Of a DNA stretch of 64,000 nt, positions 1 to 10,600 are shown piece after piece; position 1 is the first letter of the stretch, and the number at the start of each line of letters is the position of its first letter. The notes below the pieces were generated by a model, which searched no databases, was not told where the DNA came from, and was given only the letters and a program-made list of their open reading frames with translations. The position numbers and the translations under genes were made by a program. The stretch is from Spirochaetota bacterium (GTDB lineage Bacteria; Spirochaetota; UBA12135; COTS27): assembly GCA_013426755.1 (NCBI GenBank), contig AP019861.1, positions 124,001 through 188,000 on the forward strand, given 5' to 3'.

Positions 1-5
1 ATCTT

Positions 6-422
6 ATGCTAGTCGTATGGGGATTAACCCCTGACCAAGAAACACAACTCAAAAACCGTTTCAAATTGTTACTTGACAAGATTCCTAAGTCAATATATTT
101 ATCGGAAGCGGTAGAGCGTACACATGCTTATGATCAGATAGAGGTATTTATTCGTAAAACAGAGCCTGATGTTGTCTATATGACGTGGCGTTGTTATCGT
201 CAATTTCCCAATGTCGCTGACCTTTTGCCACGTTCTGTGATAATCATTATTGACATTCCGTTAGCTATTTATGCGGAAATGCCGCCTAAAAATATTGTTT
301 TTAGTAAAATCAAAACTTTTTTCGGCTATTTTAATCTCTGGCGTGCTCTGAGGTTTTTATACGGACGAGTTATCCTTGCCAATCTCAAAAAACAAAGAGG
401 CAATTTGAAACCATTGCCTTAA
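6..422 (+). CDS. hypothetical protein, possibly 5'-truncated by the window edge
   Basis: Product unrecognised. The reading frame is open back to the window edge, so the ATG at position 6 may be internal to a longer gene. The visible 138 residues are basic and mostly soluble-looking, with one hydrophobic beta-strand-like stretch (VIIIIDIPLAIYA) near residue 80 and a Lys/Arg-rich end. The first part (LVVWGLTPDQETQLKNRF) could be a response-regulator-like or nucleotide-binding start, but no diagnostic motif is present. It is followed by about 630 bp of non-coding DNA before lgt, so it is probably not co-transcribed with it. Being a real gene is more likely than not from its length and the absence of a better frame. 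Confidence 0.4.
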   Translation: MLVVWGLTPDQETQLKNRFKLLLDKIPKSIYLSEAVERTHAYDQIEVFIRKTEPDVVYMTWRCYRQFPNVADLLPRSVIIIIDIPLAIYAEMPPKNIVFSKIKTFFGYFNLWRALRFLYGRVILANLKKQRGNLKPLP

Positions 423-1055
423 TACTTTATTAAATACTGTACTTTATTAAATACTGCTTTATCAGATATTTTATTAAATTTGCACTGCAATTTTCTTATT
501 TTTTGTGTATAATAACGTATAACAAGAGATGCAATAAAATATGTGGTTATAACTGTATATATATCTAGGTTATGCTGGCTTATGCTAGGTTATGCTGGGT
601 TATTTTAATTTATTTCAGCTAAATAGTCTAGGTTATAGGTTATTGAAGTGGTTTACTTATCGATACTACTACAATTTATCAATAATACCACAACAAATAC
701 CACGCAATTACCACACAACTACTACCCCAATCACCACATAATCCCTACATAATCGCCATAAAATAATAATTGCCGTATGAAATAACCTTATTCCAATCGG
801 ACAATCATTGGACTTAAATGCAGGTATTTATTTGAATTATAAAGTACAATATAACAGTAAGCATCATCATAACAGTAAGCATCATCATAGGTATTATTAA
901 TAATAACGAACTATATCACTTTAAATAATGAACGGCACAATCAATCTTAAAGCATAAACGACGTGATTTTGAGTAAGATCAGACTTAGCAATGAATAATA
1001 GGAAAATTGAGCAGGAACTCGCGTAGGATAAAATTTTTAAAGAAATAATGGAACT
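423..1055. other. gene-free gap with short duplications
   Basis: This is AT-rich non-coding DNA between the first ORF and lgt. It starts with two near-identical copies of TACTTTATTAAATACTG just after the stop codon. It has several GGTTATGCTGG-type copies around 570-600. An exact 18-bp direct duplication lies at 851-886. Around 680-750 there is a CA-rich strand-asymmetric stretch. I see no RNA gene, terminator or convincing promoter. Confidence 0.6.
851..886. repeat. 18-bp tandem repeat, two copies
   Basis: The 18-bp unit ATAACAGTAAGCATCATC occurs twice head to tail (851-868 and 869-886) in the gap upstream of lgt. The copies are identical, which suggests a recent duplication. Confidence 0.85.
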
Positions 1056-1946
1056 ATGGAGAATTTATTAGAATTTTACCAGAATTTACCTTCATTTGTC
1101 TCGCCTGTTATTTTCAGTATAGGTGCATTTCAATTGCGGTGGTACAGTTTGGGTTATATCGTTACGTTTATCGTAGCAGGAGAAGTTATCAAGTGGCGTA
1201 TTCGTCATAAAGAAAATACTTTTCCAATCACGGCACTGGACGTGTATGATGCGTATTTTTACACATTGCTAGGAGTGATCTTAGGGGGTAGGCTGGGGTA
1301 TTTGATTTTTTATGATTTCAATTTCTTACAAAATTATCCGATGCAGGCCTTTCTTCCATTTAAGATCGATGAAAATGGGTGGACGTTTACGGGTATTTCT
1401 GGAATGTCTTATCATGGCGGTCTTATTGGGTTTATAGTTGCCTTTTATGTGTTTATTAGGAGGAAGCAATTTTCTTTTTTTAAGGTGCTGGATTTCTTTA
1501 TGCCTGCTATTCCGCTTGGGTACACGTTTGGGCGGCTCGGTAATTTTATGAATGGTGAATTATACGGCCGTGTGACAGAAGTATTTTGGGGCATGTATTT
1601 TATCAATCCCAATACACAACTTCCATTTGATACGCTCCGTCATCCCAGTCAGCTTTATGAGGCTGCGATCGAGGGCATAGGTGTTTTTGCAGTGTTGTGG
1701 ACGGTACGCAATTATAAACTGCCTACTGGAACGCTGAGTGGTCTTTATCTTGTTTGCTATGGTGCGGGGCGATTTATTGCCGAATTTTTTAGGGAACCAG
1801 ACGAATTTTTTAAAGACCCAGGCGAACTTGTCGGGACAGTGTGGGGCTTTATGACAATGGGACAGGTGCTTTGCTTGGTAATGGTCTTATGTGGTGGATT
1901 TATTTTATACTGGGCACGCACGGTGCAAAAACCCGCTACTTCTTAG
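1056..1946 (+). CDS. lgt: prolipoprotein diacylglyceryl transferase Lgt
   Basis: Lgt is the inner-membrane enzyme that moves diacylglycerol from phosphatidylglycerol onto the lipobox cysteine of prolipoproteins, the first step of lipoprotein maturation. The 296-residue length is normal. The family signature GRLGNFMNGELYG lies at 159-171, with R160, N163 and E168 in the positions of the essential E. coli residues R143, N146 and E151. SYHGG with H120 matches the essential His103, and HPSQLYEA is at 196-203. At least six hydrophobic membrane segments are visible. The next gene encodes a likely lipoprotein, so the substrate class is present. The ATG at 1056 has only a weak GGA-type ribosome site. 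The call is secure. Confidence 0.97.
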   Translation: MENLLEFYQNLPSFVSPVIFSIGAFQLRWYSLGYIVTFIVAGEVIKWRIRHKENTFPITALDVYDAYFYTLLGVILGGRLGYLIFYDFNFLQNYPMQAFLPFKIDENGWTFTGISGMSYHGGLIGFIVAFYVFIRRKQFSFFKVLDFFMPAIPLGYTFGRLGNFMNGELYGRVTEVFWGMYFINPNTQLPFDTLRHPSQLYEAAIEGIGVFAVLWTVRNYKLPTGTLSGLYLVCYGAGRFIAEFFREPDEFFKDPGELVGTVWGFMTMGQVLCLVMVLCGGFILYWARTVQKPATS

Positions 1947-2058
1947 CATTGACACTAATGGCTAGCAATTAACGTCTTCTAATACTTGATAACTCAATTC
2001 CCTAATTGTAATTACTTTTATGTACAGTTATTTATTAACATAGGTTGTTGTATTTTTG

Positions 2059-4293
2059 GTGGCGATTTTTAAGCAAAGACATATAAAACTTCTCATAGGT
2101 GCCTTATTATTAAGTACTGCATGTAGTTTGCAGAATTTATGGAATGATGAACCCGCACTGGGCGAACGGTCTCTATCTACAAGCAGCATTCCTCCACTAG
2201 CAGTGGCTCTGCTAAATGCAGAACCAGTACCAGCACATCCGCCTCTAATAAAAGCATCCCCGTTAACATCTCTTGCTAATAAGCGATCAAGTATTGACCC
2301 TTCAGACTTTGCAACCACAGATGATTTCAAGCGTGGTGCTACGCTTACAGGACGAACGCGGATGGGCGATAATCGTATGGTTGATTTCAAGCTTACGGTC
2401 TTATCAATAGTTAAAAATGCTACGCCTGCTACAGATAGCATTTTAGCAATCATTGAAGACGAACTTTTTGAAAAAACGGGTGTTTTAGCGGGAATGAGTG
2501 GATCGCCTGTTTATTATGAAGACAAACTTGTGGGCGCGATTGCCTATACGGTAGCGTTTTTAAAAAAACCTATCGTGGGCATCACGCCTATTACAGCAAT
2601 GTATGAAATCGTTGATTATGAAAAGCAAAGTCAAACATTGCAGAATTCACGTAACAAAGACGGAGTGTATAACGATTCGCTACGGCTACCAGGGTATGAT
2701 TTTACAGACTTTGCTAAAAAGCTACAATTTTCAAATAATCTCCATGCCTTAGATACGGATGCGATCGTAAAAACACTGATTCCAGAGGCTCATCACTTTG
2801 AAGCAGTGCAAATTCCATCCTGGTTCTCGAAGTCTCCCAAGTCGGCGGAGTCCCAAGCACAGCAGCAATTTAATAACTTCACCAGCCAATCGTCAACAAT
2901 TTTACAAAATAGCAGAACAAAGGCTGGAATGATGCCCATTGCTATGCCGCTAGCGGTAAGCGGACAATTTTACCTATCCGATCACGAACTTTCAATGGTA
3001 ACAGGAATGCAGAACACATTGTTAACATTAGGTGGGGGAGGGGGAGAAACAGTTTCCCGGTCAAAGTCGCGTCCATCCAACCTAGGTCAATACAGTGCTG
3101 CTGAAAGCCCAGCTGGTGACGATTTAGCAACTCCTCCAGCAGATAAAGGATTTAATGCAATCATCCCAGGAGACCTTATCGGTGTCAATCTAGTGCGTGG
3201 GAGTATCAATATATCTGCTTTTGGTACGGTAACTTATGTGGGAGATGATTATTTGCTAGCCTTTGGTCATCCTATGAATCTACTAGGAACGACAGAAATA
3301 TCGCTTTATACAGGTTTTGTCGATGCGGTGGTGCCGCGTTTAGATTTTTCTTATAAAGTCGGACGGCTGCTTAAAGAAGTAGGAACGATCAAACAAGACC
3401 GTTACCCGGGCATCTTAGGTGTGCGTGGTCATAAAGTGCCACGGCTTCCTGTGACGATAAGATTGGAAACACCGCTGATTAAGAAAGAGCTTGATTTTGA
3501 GGTCATTCAGACCCGTCCATTCGTGCAGCAATTCACAACACTACTCTTTTTAAATAGTTTTGTCCAGTTCGAGGGACTGGGCGGGAAGACTGCTTTTTCC
3601 TATCGGTTAGTATTGGAAAACATGAACGGCGACAGCCTCGAGCTAGATAGACGGCTCCTTTATGGATCGGTCAATGCCAATATTGCTTCCTTAGCGAAAT
3701 ATTTAAATCTCCTACTTCAAACGGTCATTGACAATGCCTTTGCTGAGACGCCGCTTAAAAGCATAGTTATGGAAATCACGTCTGAGGACCAAGACCGTTT
3801 TTCTGTATTGGACTACGTAAGTTATTCTAAGCAACCGTATCGTGCGGGTGCAACCGTTCCGTTCACACTTGGGTACACGCGCTTCCAGGGGGGGGCTTAT
3901 CAGAAGAAATTTGACTACACTCTACCAGCGAATCTCGAAGCAGGATACTACACCGTTAACATTGCTAATGAGGCGTTATTTACGGAGCAGGATTTATTGC
4001 GTCATCCTGAAAAATACAAACCCTATGATCTAGCGACGCTGTTTGAATTGTTAAGTTTTGCCCCCGATCAAGCCGTCCTCGTTGTCTGGTTAACACATAC
4101 AAAGACAGGAACTTCACTCAAACTTAAAAACAAAGAGATCTATCCCAATCTTCCTAGTGTCAAACGCAACCTCCTGCTAGCATTGCCGCAAACAGCGACA
4201 ACTTCGCTTAAAGAGTTTATTGTTCACAAACAACCGCTAGCTGAGCCGTTCTTAGGCATGCAGACATTTCCTATTGAAATCAAAAATCCTTAA
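2059..4293 (+). CDS. SpoIVB-type peptidase S55 domain lipoprotein
   Basis: This is a likely outer- or inner-membrane lipoprotein with a serine-peptidase-like S55 domain. With the GTG start at 2059 (a TTG lies one codon earlier), a basic n-region and hydrophobic core lead to the lipobox LSTAC, with the modified Cys at residue 22. The motif GMSGSPVYY near residues 145-153 is the S55 nucleophile motif. It is followed by GAIAYT and GITPI, then GDLIGVNLVRG and LLAFGHPMN near 370-415. This order is typical of S55 proteins in non-sporulating bacteria. In SpoIVB the related domain cleaves SpoIVFA, but here no sporulation role is implied and the substrate is unknown. About 260 residues follow the peptidase core. 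The beta-propeller gene downstream starts within about 40 bp and is probably co-transcribed. Confidence 0.83.
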   Translation: MAIFKQRHIKLLIGALLLSTACSLQNLWNDEPALGERSLSTSSIPPLAVALLNAEPVPAHPPLIKASPLTSLANKRSSIDPSDFATTDDFKRGATLTGRTRMGDNRMVDFKLTVLSIVKNATPATDSILAIIEDELFEKTGVLAGMSGSPVYYEDKLVGAIAYTVAFLKKPIVGITPITAMYEIVDYEKQSQTLQNSRNKDGVYNDSLRLPGYDFTDFAKKLQFSNNLHALDTDAIVKTLIPEAHHFEAVQIPSWFSKSPKSAESQAQQQFNNFTSQSSTILQNSRTKAGMMPIAMPLAVSGQFYLSDHELSMVTGMQNTLLTLGGGGGETVSRSKSRPSNLGQYSAAESPAGDDLATPPADKGFNAIIPGDLIGVNLVRGSINISAFGTVTYVGDDYLLAFGHPMNLLGTTEISLYTGFVDAVVPRLDFSYKVGRLLKEVGTIKQDRYPGILGVRGHKVPRLPVTIRLETPLIKKELDFEVIQTRPFVQQFTTLLFLNSFVQFEGLGGKTAFSYRLVLENMNGDSLELDRRLLYGSVNANIASLAKYLNLLLQTVIDNAFAETPLKSIVMEITSEDQDRFSVLDYVSYSKQPYRAGATVPFTLGYTRFQGGAYQKKFDYTLPANLEAGYYTVNIANEALFTEQDLLRHPEKYKPYDLATLFELLSFAPDQAVLVVWLTHTKTGTSLKLKNKEIYPNLPSVKRNLLLALPQTATTSLKEFIVHKQPLAEPFLGMQTFPIEIKNP

Positions 4294-4329
4294 AAGTATT
4301 TTACAAAACTTAGATTGTTTTCACTATGT

Positions 4330-7014
4330 ATGATAAAAAATGAACTGTGTATGGTAAATATAAGAAAGAAGATGACTTTAACTCGGAAATTGACTTTGAC
4401 TGAACGGGTAGCCGTGATAGCTCATCTGCCTTACATTACGAGTAAGGGTAGGGGCATGCTACTGATTTTAATGATAGTAGGTGCATTTTACGGGGGAGTG
4501 CTCCAGGCTAAGAAGAGTCGTGTCATGGCGCTAGATTCGTCTAGAATCGCTACGGGTGACTTTGATAGAGTAACGCTTAACACGAATGAAGAACTTGTTC
4601 TCACACCAGGGCACACGAACCTTACGGAGCTAGGAATGAAGGTCGTTTGGGATACTGCTTTATGGCAAGAACGGACGAATGAAGCGGCTCATTTGTGGCT
4701 AGGTGGCGGCAATGATGGACCTTTGATAGCAGTCGATACTGATTTTAAGACCGTCTTTAAAACAAACCTTCCTTATTCTGAGATCACAGCCTTAGCAAGT
4801 ATAAGTTCGGCAGGCGATCGCAATAGGACTCCTAAGACTCCTAATTTAGCAAAGCACCCGCTATATTTAGCAAGTGGCCCCAATGGTGCTTTATACAGAT
4901 TGACATCCGTAGCGGCTAATAAAAAAAATGCGAAGCGAAGCTACACACTTGATAAAGTAACAACAGTTGCTGAGCCGTTTATATGGGACCTTATCCTAGC
5001 AGATTCGGGGAAGCAGCTTTATATTGCAACAGGCGGCAATCAAAACGGCGCCGTATATAAGCTAGACCTCACTACTGCTGTAAGGGGCACTTCTGCTAAA
5101 CTTCTTGAGCCGAGCAAACTCTTCTCGGTCAATGAAGCGAATATTCTCAAACTAGTTCTCTATGAAGACACCCTATTAGCCTCTTCTTCGCCGCAAGGAA
5201 AACTTTACAGCTATGATCTTAAGACAGGAGACCTTTCTGTTCTCTACGATAGCTACCGTAGAGATATAGCAGACTACGTATTAGACCGAACAAGGGATAC
5301 GGTGTATTTAGCAACGCTTGATCCAGCAGCAGCGAAACAAAAACTCCCAAGTAGCCCTAACGGAATAAATGTATCGACGCCAGCCCCTACGGCACAACAT
5401 CAAAATTCGAGCCTAAATAATGCTCTAGCCTGTCGTCCTCCACTAGCCAGTCAAAGCACTCAAATCAATCGATCGACACAAAACAACAGGCGAAGTCAAA
5501 ACGCAGGAGCGCAGGCGCTATGCCAAGGTGATTCTGTTATTTATGCGATAAGATTGTATCGAAATGCGGTCAGTGGTAAAAAAAACTCTGCCGCCACTAA
5601 GCTTAGCAGTAAAATAAACGGTGTTGTAAGACGACTTCACGCGCCTAAGACGGGCTCAATTGCAAGTCTTATGCTCGATGATAAAGCGGATGCTCTTCTT
5701 TACGCAACGATAGAACACAGTACGATTTATAGGTTATCGCTCACGACATTTGCACCAAAACTTCTTTATACAAATCCCAGTACAGCATTAGCGAAAATGG
5801 TGGTTTTTTCAGGAACTCCACATTTGATAAAACTTGATACAAGTGCCGTGTATAAACTCCAATCCTCATACAGTCAAACAGGTGTTTATACTAGCGAGGT
5901 TATTGCTTTTGATGAAGATGTTAACTGGGGGCGATTGGTCGTTGACAATTACAGTTCGGCAGATGGTGTAAAAATTGAAACGCGCACTGGTAGAACAAAG
6001 CTTATCTTAAATTCGGCTGCTGCCCTACCGGGACTATCCATATCGGAAACTCCGCTTTCTGGTGGTGGTGATGATGACGCAACGGCTACTGGAAATGAGG
6101 ACCAAGCTACAGTGCAGTCCAAACAAGAAACTGCGAATAAAGATGTGGGTAGATGGTCACATTGGCGTACGCTAGCGGAGGATGGGAAGATCACCTCGCC
6201 GCCTGGTCTATTTATGCAATTTCGGCTCACCCTAAGTCCAAAGAACAACACATCGCCACGGCTTAGAAACATCAGACTGTATTACACAACCTTTAATACA
6301 ATACCAGAAATATCACCTATTCAAATAGCGTATAAATCAAATGAAATCAGCGCTGGGAGTAGGTCGCGATCGCAGAGTGAATTTCCATCGACAAGCCCGC
6401 TTGCTTTTTTAAATGAACTCAGTAAATACGCCCGTGAATACGTTCTTTCATGGAAGGTTATAGCAAATGATGATGATATTCTTAGGTACACGTTAGCAAT
6501 GCGAAATATTGATGATCCTAAGCGAACGTGGAATGTTCTAGCTAAAAATTTCTTCTCACCGCACTTTGTCATTGACAATCGCAATTACCCAGATGGAATT
6601 TATCAATTTAGATTGACCTACGATGATTACTTAGCCAATGGCAGTGAGCAGGGATTTATCCGTGAAAAATTGTCATCCTATCATGTTATTGACAATACGC
6701 CGCCACAGATAATCGCTGCTGCCAATGGTAAAGGGAGTCGTGAAGGAAGTCGCTTTGGATCAAAAATAGAGTTTTCTGTGACGGATCAATTATCGATGAT
6801 TACCCGTGTCCTCTATTCATTTGACCGGACTAATTATTACGAACTTCTGCCAGTAGACGGTGTGAGTGATGCTAAAACAGAATATTATGCTTTGACGGTG
6901 CCCCAAAATTCTACCCCTAGCGATTCTAAAACGGCTAAAGGGAGTGGTGAGCAGAAAACAATACTTCTTATCGCACGGGATGAAGCTGGAAATATAGCTT
7001 CAGCCTATTTTTAA
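4330..7014 (+). CDS. membrane-anchored beta-propeller protein with Ig-like C-terminus
   Basis: This large secreted or anchored protein has no assigned function. Several in-frame starts exist (TTG 4315, ATG 4330, ATG 4372); all keep the hydrophobic segment GMLLILMIVGAFYGGVLQA that would serve as signal peptide or anchor. The next ~450 residues contain repeated short blades of the type YIATGGNQNGAVYKLDL and LYATIEHSTIYRLSL, typical of WD40- or quinoprotein-like propellers. A Gln/Asn/Ser-rich insert interrupts the propeller near residues 345-395. The last ~250 residues look like beta-sandwich domains (for example the end LLIARDEAGNIASAYF). It directly follows the S55-peptidase lipoprotein with a gap of about 36 bp, which suggests a shared envelope role. 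Function remains open. Confidence 0.65.
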   Translation: MIKNELCMVNIRKKMTLTRKLTLTERVAVIAHLPYITSKGRGMLLILMIVGAFYGGVLQAKKSRVMALDSSRIATGDFDRVTLNTNEELVLTPGHTNLTELGMKVVWDTALWQERTNEAAHLWLGGGNDGPLIAVDTDFKTVFKTNLPYSEITALASISSAGDRNRTPKTPNLAKHPLYLASGPNGALYRLTSVAANKKNAKRSYTLDKVTTVAEPFIWDLILADSGKQLYIATGGNQNGAVYKLDLTTAVRGTSAKLLEPSKLFSVNEANILKLVLYEDTLLASSSPQGKLYSYDLKTGDLSVLYDSYRRDIADYVLDRTRDTVYLATLDPAAAKQKLPSSPNGINVSTPAPTAQHQNSSLNNALACRPPLASQSTQINRSTQNNRRSQNAGAQALCQGDSVIYAIRLYRNAVSGKKNSAATKLSSKINGVVRRLHAPKTGSIASLMLDDKADALLYATIEHSTIYRLSLTTFAPKLLYTNPSTALAKMVVFSGTPHLIKLDTSAVYKLQSSYSQTGVYTSEVIAFDEDVNWGRLVVDNYSSADGVKIETRTGRTKLILNSAAALPGLSISETPLSGGGDDDATATGNEDQATVQSKQETANKDVGRWSHWRTLAEDGKITSPPGLFMQFRLTLSPKNNTSPRLRNIRLYYTTFNTIPEISPIQIAYKSNEISAGSRSRSQSEFPSTSPLAFLNELSKYAREYVLSWKVIANDDDILRYTLAMRNIDDPKRTWNVLAKNFFSPHFVIDNRNYPDGIYQFRLTYDDYLANGSEQGFIREKLSSYHVIDNTPPQIIAAANGKGSREGSRFGSKIEFSVTDQLSMITRVLYSFDRTNYYELLPVDGVSDAKTEYYALTVPQNSTPSDSKTAKGSGEQKTILLIARDEAGNIASAYF

Positions 7015-7511
7015 CAGTCCGTATTTTACTAGGGCGTGTGTCATTATGACCTAGTGTTTTATAATTTCCTAGCTGTGAGAAGTCTTATTGGGTGGTCTCA
7101 ACTGGGCAGACATTTATGGCAGACATTTATCTTAGGGAATAGATCGCTTGATGAGAGCAACTGGTTTAGCCTATTTTACGGCTAGATTTATTTTATAACG
7201 TTGTTATGAATGTAAGATGTGCATAAACTTTAAATGAAATGGGTAGATTTTAGTATCCTTTATAGCTAGGTGGTAGGCTTTAAGATAAGTGTTTAAAGAG
7301 TCGATAGTATGGATAGGGTGATTTTAAAGAGTATTGTGGCTAGGGGCAGATAATAGCAGGCAGTGATAATAGCAAGCGGCAGTCAGTGATGCCTCTACGG
7401 TAACACTAGTTCAATCGGGGAATGAGAGTTTTTTTAAGAAGGCAATATATAAAGAAGGTAATAGATAGTTCTTTAAAATTTTTCTAATACATGTAGTGTG
7501 GTGGGTAAATC

Positions 7512-7551
7512 TCAATTATCCTTAATTGTTCTTAATTGTCCTCAATTGTTC
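7512..7551. repeat. 10-bp tandem repeat, four degenerate copies
   Basis: Four consecutive 10-bp units (TCAATTATCC, TTAATTGTTC, TTAATTGTCC, TCAATTGTTC) sit about 110-145 bp upstream of the M16 protease start. The period equals roughly one helical turn, so equivalent bases face the same side of the DNA. Confidence 0.75.
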
Positions 7552-7567
7552 TAAGGAGGACAATTAA
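7532..7567. promoter_or_regulatory. 12-bp perfect inverted repeat upstream of the M16 protease
   Basis: TTAATTGTCCTC (7532-7543) is the exact reverse complement of GAGGACAATTAA (7556-7567), separated by 12 bases. No T-run follows, so it does not look like an intrinsic terminator. It could be an operator or a leader hairpin for the gene starting at 7658. It partly overlaps the 10-bp repeats, so part of the symmetry may be a by-product of them. Confidence 0.5.
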
Positions 7568-7657
7568 TCAACGTAGCATCAATATAGCATCAATATAGAA
7601 AGCGATCATATATAAAGCAATTATAATAGAAAGTAAAGTACAATTTTTATAAAGCAA

Positions 7658-10600
7658 ATGAAGACATATACGCGTTGTTATCGGGGTTTTGATAAATTAG
7701 GTAGGAAGACTACTATTAACAAGCAAGGAACATTGCGAGCAAAAATGCAAGGCGAGGAGGCTAAGTTGTTATTAGAGAACAATTGGCCTGTGCGTGTGTT
7801 TAAGCTTGGTAATGGTCTGACTATTGCTATCGAAGAGCAATTTGAGAGTGAGATGGCTGCGTTTTATTTGCGTGTCAATACGGGTTCTATTCATGAAGTA
7901 GGTTATTATGGGAGTGGGTTATCGCATTTAGTGGAGCATGCTATGTTTTTGGGATGTAAAAACATTCCTGAGAAAGACGGATTTTCGCATGTGATTGAAA
8001 ATCTGGGGGGCGTTGATCTCAATGCTTACACGACCTATGATCACACGGCGTATTTTGCAACCGTTTTTGGTACAAAGCTACATCTTGCATTGCGAGCCCT
8101 ATTAGACTTTATATTGTACCCACGGTTTCCTAAACGGGCGCTTATTGAAGAAATGGGAACAATTCGCAGTGAAATGCAGATGGTAGAAGACCGCGCAGGG
8201 TGGGTCTTTCATGATTATATTCAAATCAAATCTTATCCACGCCTTCCGTATGCGTATCCTATCATTGGATTTAAAGAAGTATTTAATAAGCTTACAAAAG
8301 CAGAAGTCAAACGCTACCACAGCAACCAATACACCCCCACAAATATGATCTTAACGCTTAAAGGAGCGGTGCATACGGATAAAATCATAAAATTTATTAA
8401 AACCTTCTTCAATACACAAGTACTAGAATACAAAGAAAATAGCGATTTAGTGCATCAAAATCACGATAACGTCTCTAATCATCCTTCAAAGTCTCCGCAG
8501 CAAAAGTCAGGAATACAATTTAAAGAGCAAGTAGCTAAGTTAGAGCACAAAGTCTCACAAAATAACCTTATTCCTAAGCTAGAAAAAGTAGGTGCGATCA
8601 CACATCCGCGTGCTAAATATATGCAGATTGCCTATACATGGCGAACACCTGTGTTTGGTTCAAAAGATGATGTGCTGATAAATCTATTTGGTTCATTTCT
8701 TACGGGCGGGAAGAGTACGCCACTTTACGATCACCTCAAGGAAAAATTAGCATTAGTACACAGCATTCAAGCGCATGCCTTTATTCCGGTGAGGTACTTC
8801 AAGCGTGATTATGGGACTTTTACGTTATATCTCAAAGCAAACGAAAAACACCCCTTTTCACAAAACGAAACAACAATCACAACCTATATAGAGCGTATCA
8901 CACAGGAATTATTCGATACACTTCGTAAAACATGCGGACATACTAAGAAATTGCCTTCACAAACCACACGAAAGCTAGAACAATTGCTGATAGCACTTAA
9001 AAATGAAACCATTAAGGAAATCATCGATGAACGCGAATCTTTAATAGAAACGGCTAGCAATATCGCAGGATCGCTTCATGCAACAGGACAAACCTATTAT
9101 TCATTGGTGTATTTGAACAAAGTTAGAGAATTGAGGCTCTCTGACTTGTTAGCAGGGCTTAACAAATACCTTCTGCAAGCTCCGTATACCTTAACGGTAC
9201 TGAAACCGCACAATCATTCTGAAGAAACCAATTCTAGAAATAATGATTCGCAAGGTAAAGATTCCAATAAAAGCAATTCTAAAAAATTAGCAGGATCGCG
9301 CCAGCAAAAAAGGGTCACGAAAAATTCTCTTAGCCTCCCCGCTTCCCGTTTCAAAGACCACGTGGCATTACTTCGTAAAAACCTCAAATTTGAAAATATT
9401 GGTGATATTAATCGAGCAAGAGCACAATTTAAGCGAAGTAATTTCACTCAAAATAGTCATCTCCCGAAACACGACGTCTCAGTCATTTCTAAGCCAGTCT
9501 GTGTAAAAACTACATCAGTAACCCAACAAATAAGCAATACCTCACAAAATACCCCAAAAAATGCCCCACAAAGTACTCAAAAATACACCCCAAAAGACAT
9601 CCAGAAACTATCCAAACCACGAAAATTTCCTTCACAATCTCCGCTCCACCACTCAAGTAAACCAGCTATAAAACGTAACATTCTCGCCAATGGCACTGTA
9701 TTTATAGCCGAACGAAAGACATTTCTTCCTAAGGTGGCACTCGTTGTTAGATTTAAAGGAGGACAAGCTTTTGAAGGTGAGCCTTTTACAAAGCAGAACA
9801 ATGCTTCTTATATTAAACAGCTCCTTGCTAGCGTAGGTCTTGAGGACAAATCTTATATTCCCTACGGTGCGTTTGCATTTTTAAGTAGATTAACGTTCAC
9901 GTCCAATGCGACATATACTAAAAAAGCACTCCATCAATCACTTAAAACACATGCTATCGATTACGAAACGACGTCAGGATCGGCTTCGTTCAGTTTCATG
10001 CTTTCTTATCTTAAAGACAAACACGATCTGATCTGTAATGTTCTAAGCAGTATCTTACTACGTGGCGATTTTAAAGAAACGGATATAGCTAAAGAGCGTT
10101 CGGACCTTATATTTCACATGAGACGTGAACAAGAAAGCCTAGAACGACTTTCATTGCAAGCATTCAATAAGGAATTTTACGCAGGCACACCTTATTCGAT
10201 GCCCCTTAAAGGCACTGAAAAGACGATTAAGACCATTTCTCCCACATTACTTAATGGACTACGTAAGTTATTTTGTACGGGTGCTAATATGGTTGTTTCT
10301 GTAAAAGGTGATATTGAGGAAAATGAGATCGCAGCGCTTAAAAATTTAGTTAGACGACTCCCCGCTTACAATAAAAACTCTAAATTTCCCTTGCTGCAAT
10401 CAGCTAATTCCCAGTTAGCTAGTAAATTGAAATCTCATCCCAGAACAAATCATCCCAGAACAAAAAACCATAATAATCATAACAATCATAGCAATAATGT
10501 GTCCTCTAAATCTCCCAGTCGTATAATGGCATTACCCTATCCTAAATATACATTGCGTCCTATAGCCAGCCTTAAAATAAATAACCGTTTTATCAAGGTT

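Larger units (their letters stand above)
7015..7657. other. gene-free gap upstream of the M16 protease
   Basis: This non-coding stretch of about 640 bp contains no ORF with coding character. Its features are four 10-bp repeats and a 12-bp perfect inverted repeat, listed separately, and a small duplication (TAGCATCAATA twice) near 7574-7596. No RNA gene or terminator was recognised. Confidence 0.6.

Noticed and set aside
2028..2453. 141-codon minus-strand frame opposite the S55 lipoprotein start
   Set aside because: The plus strand encodes a lipobox and the S55 domain in a continuous frame. The minus frame has no recognisable feature.
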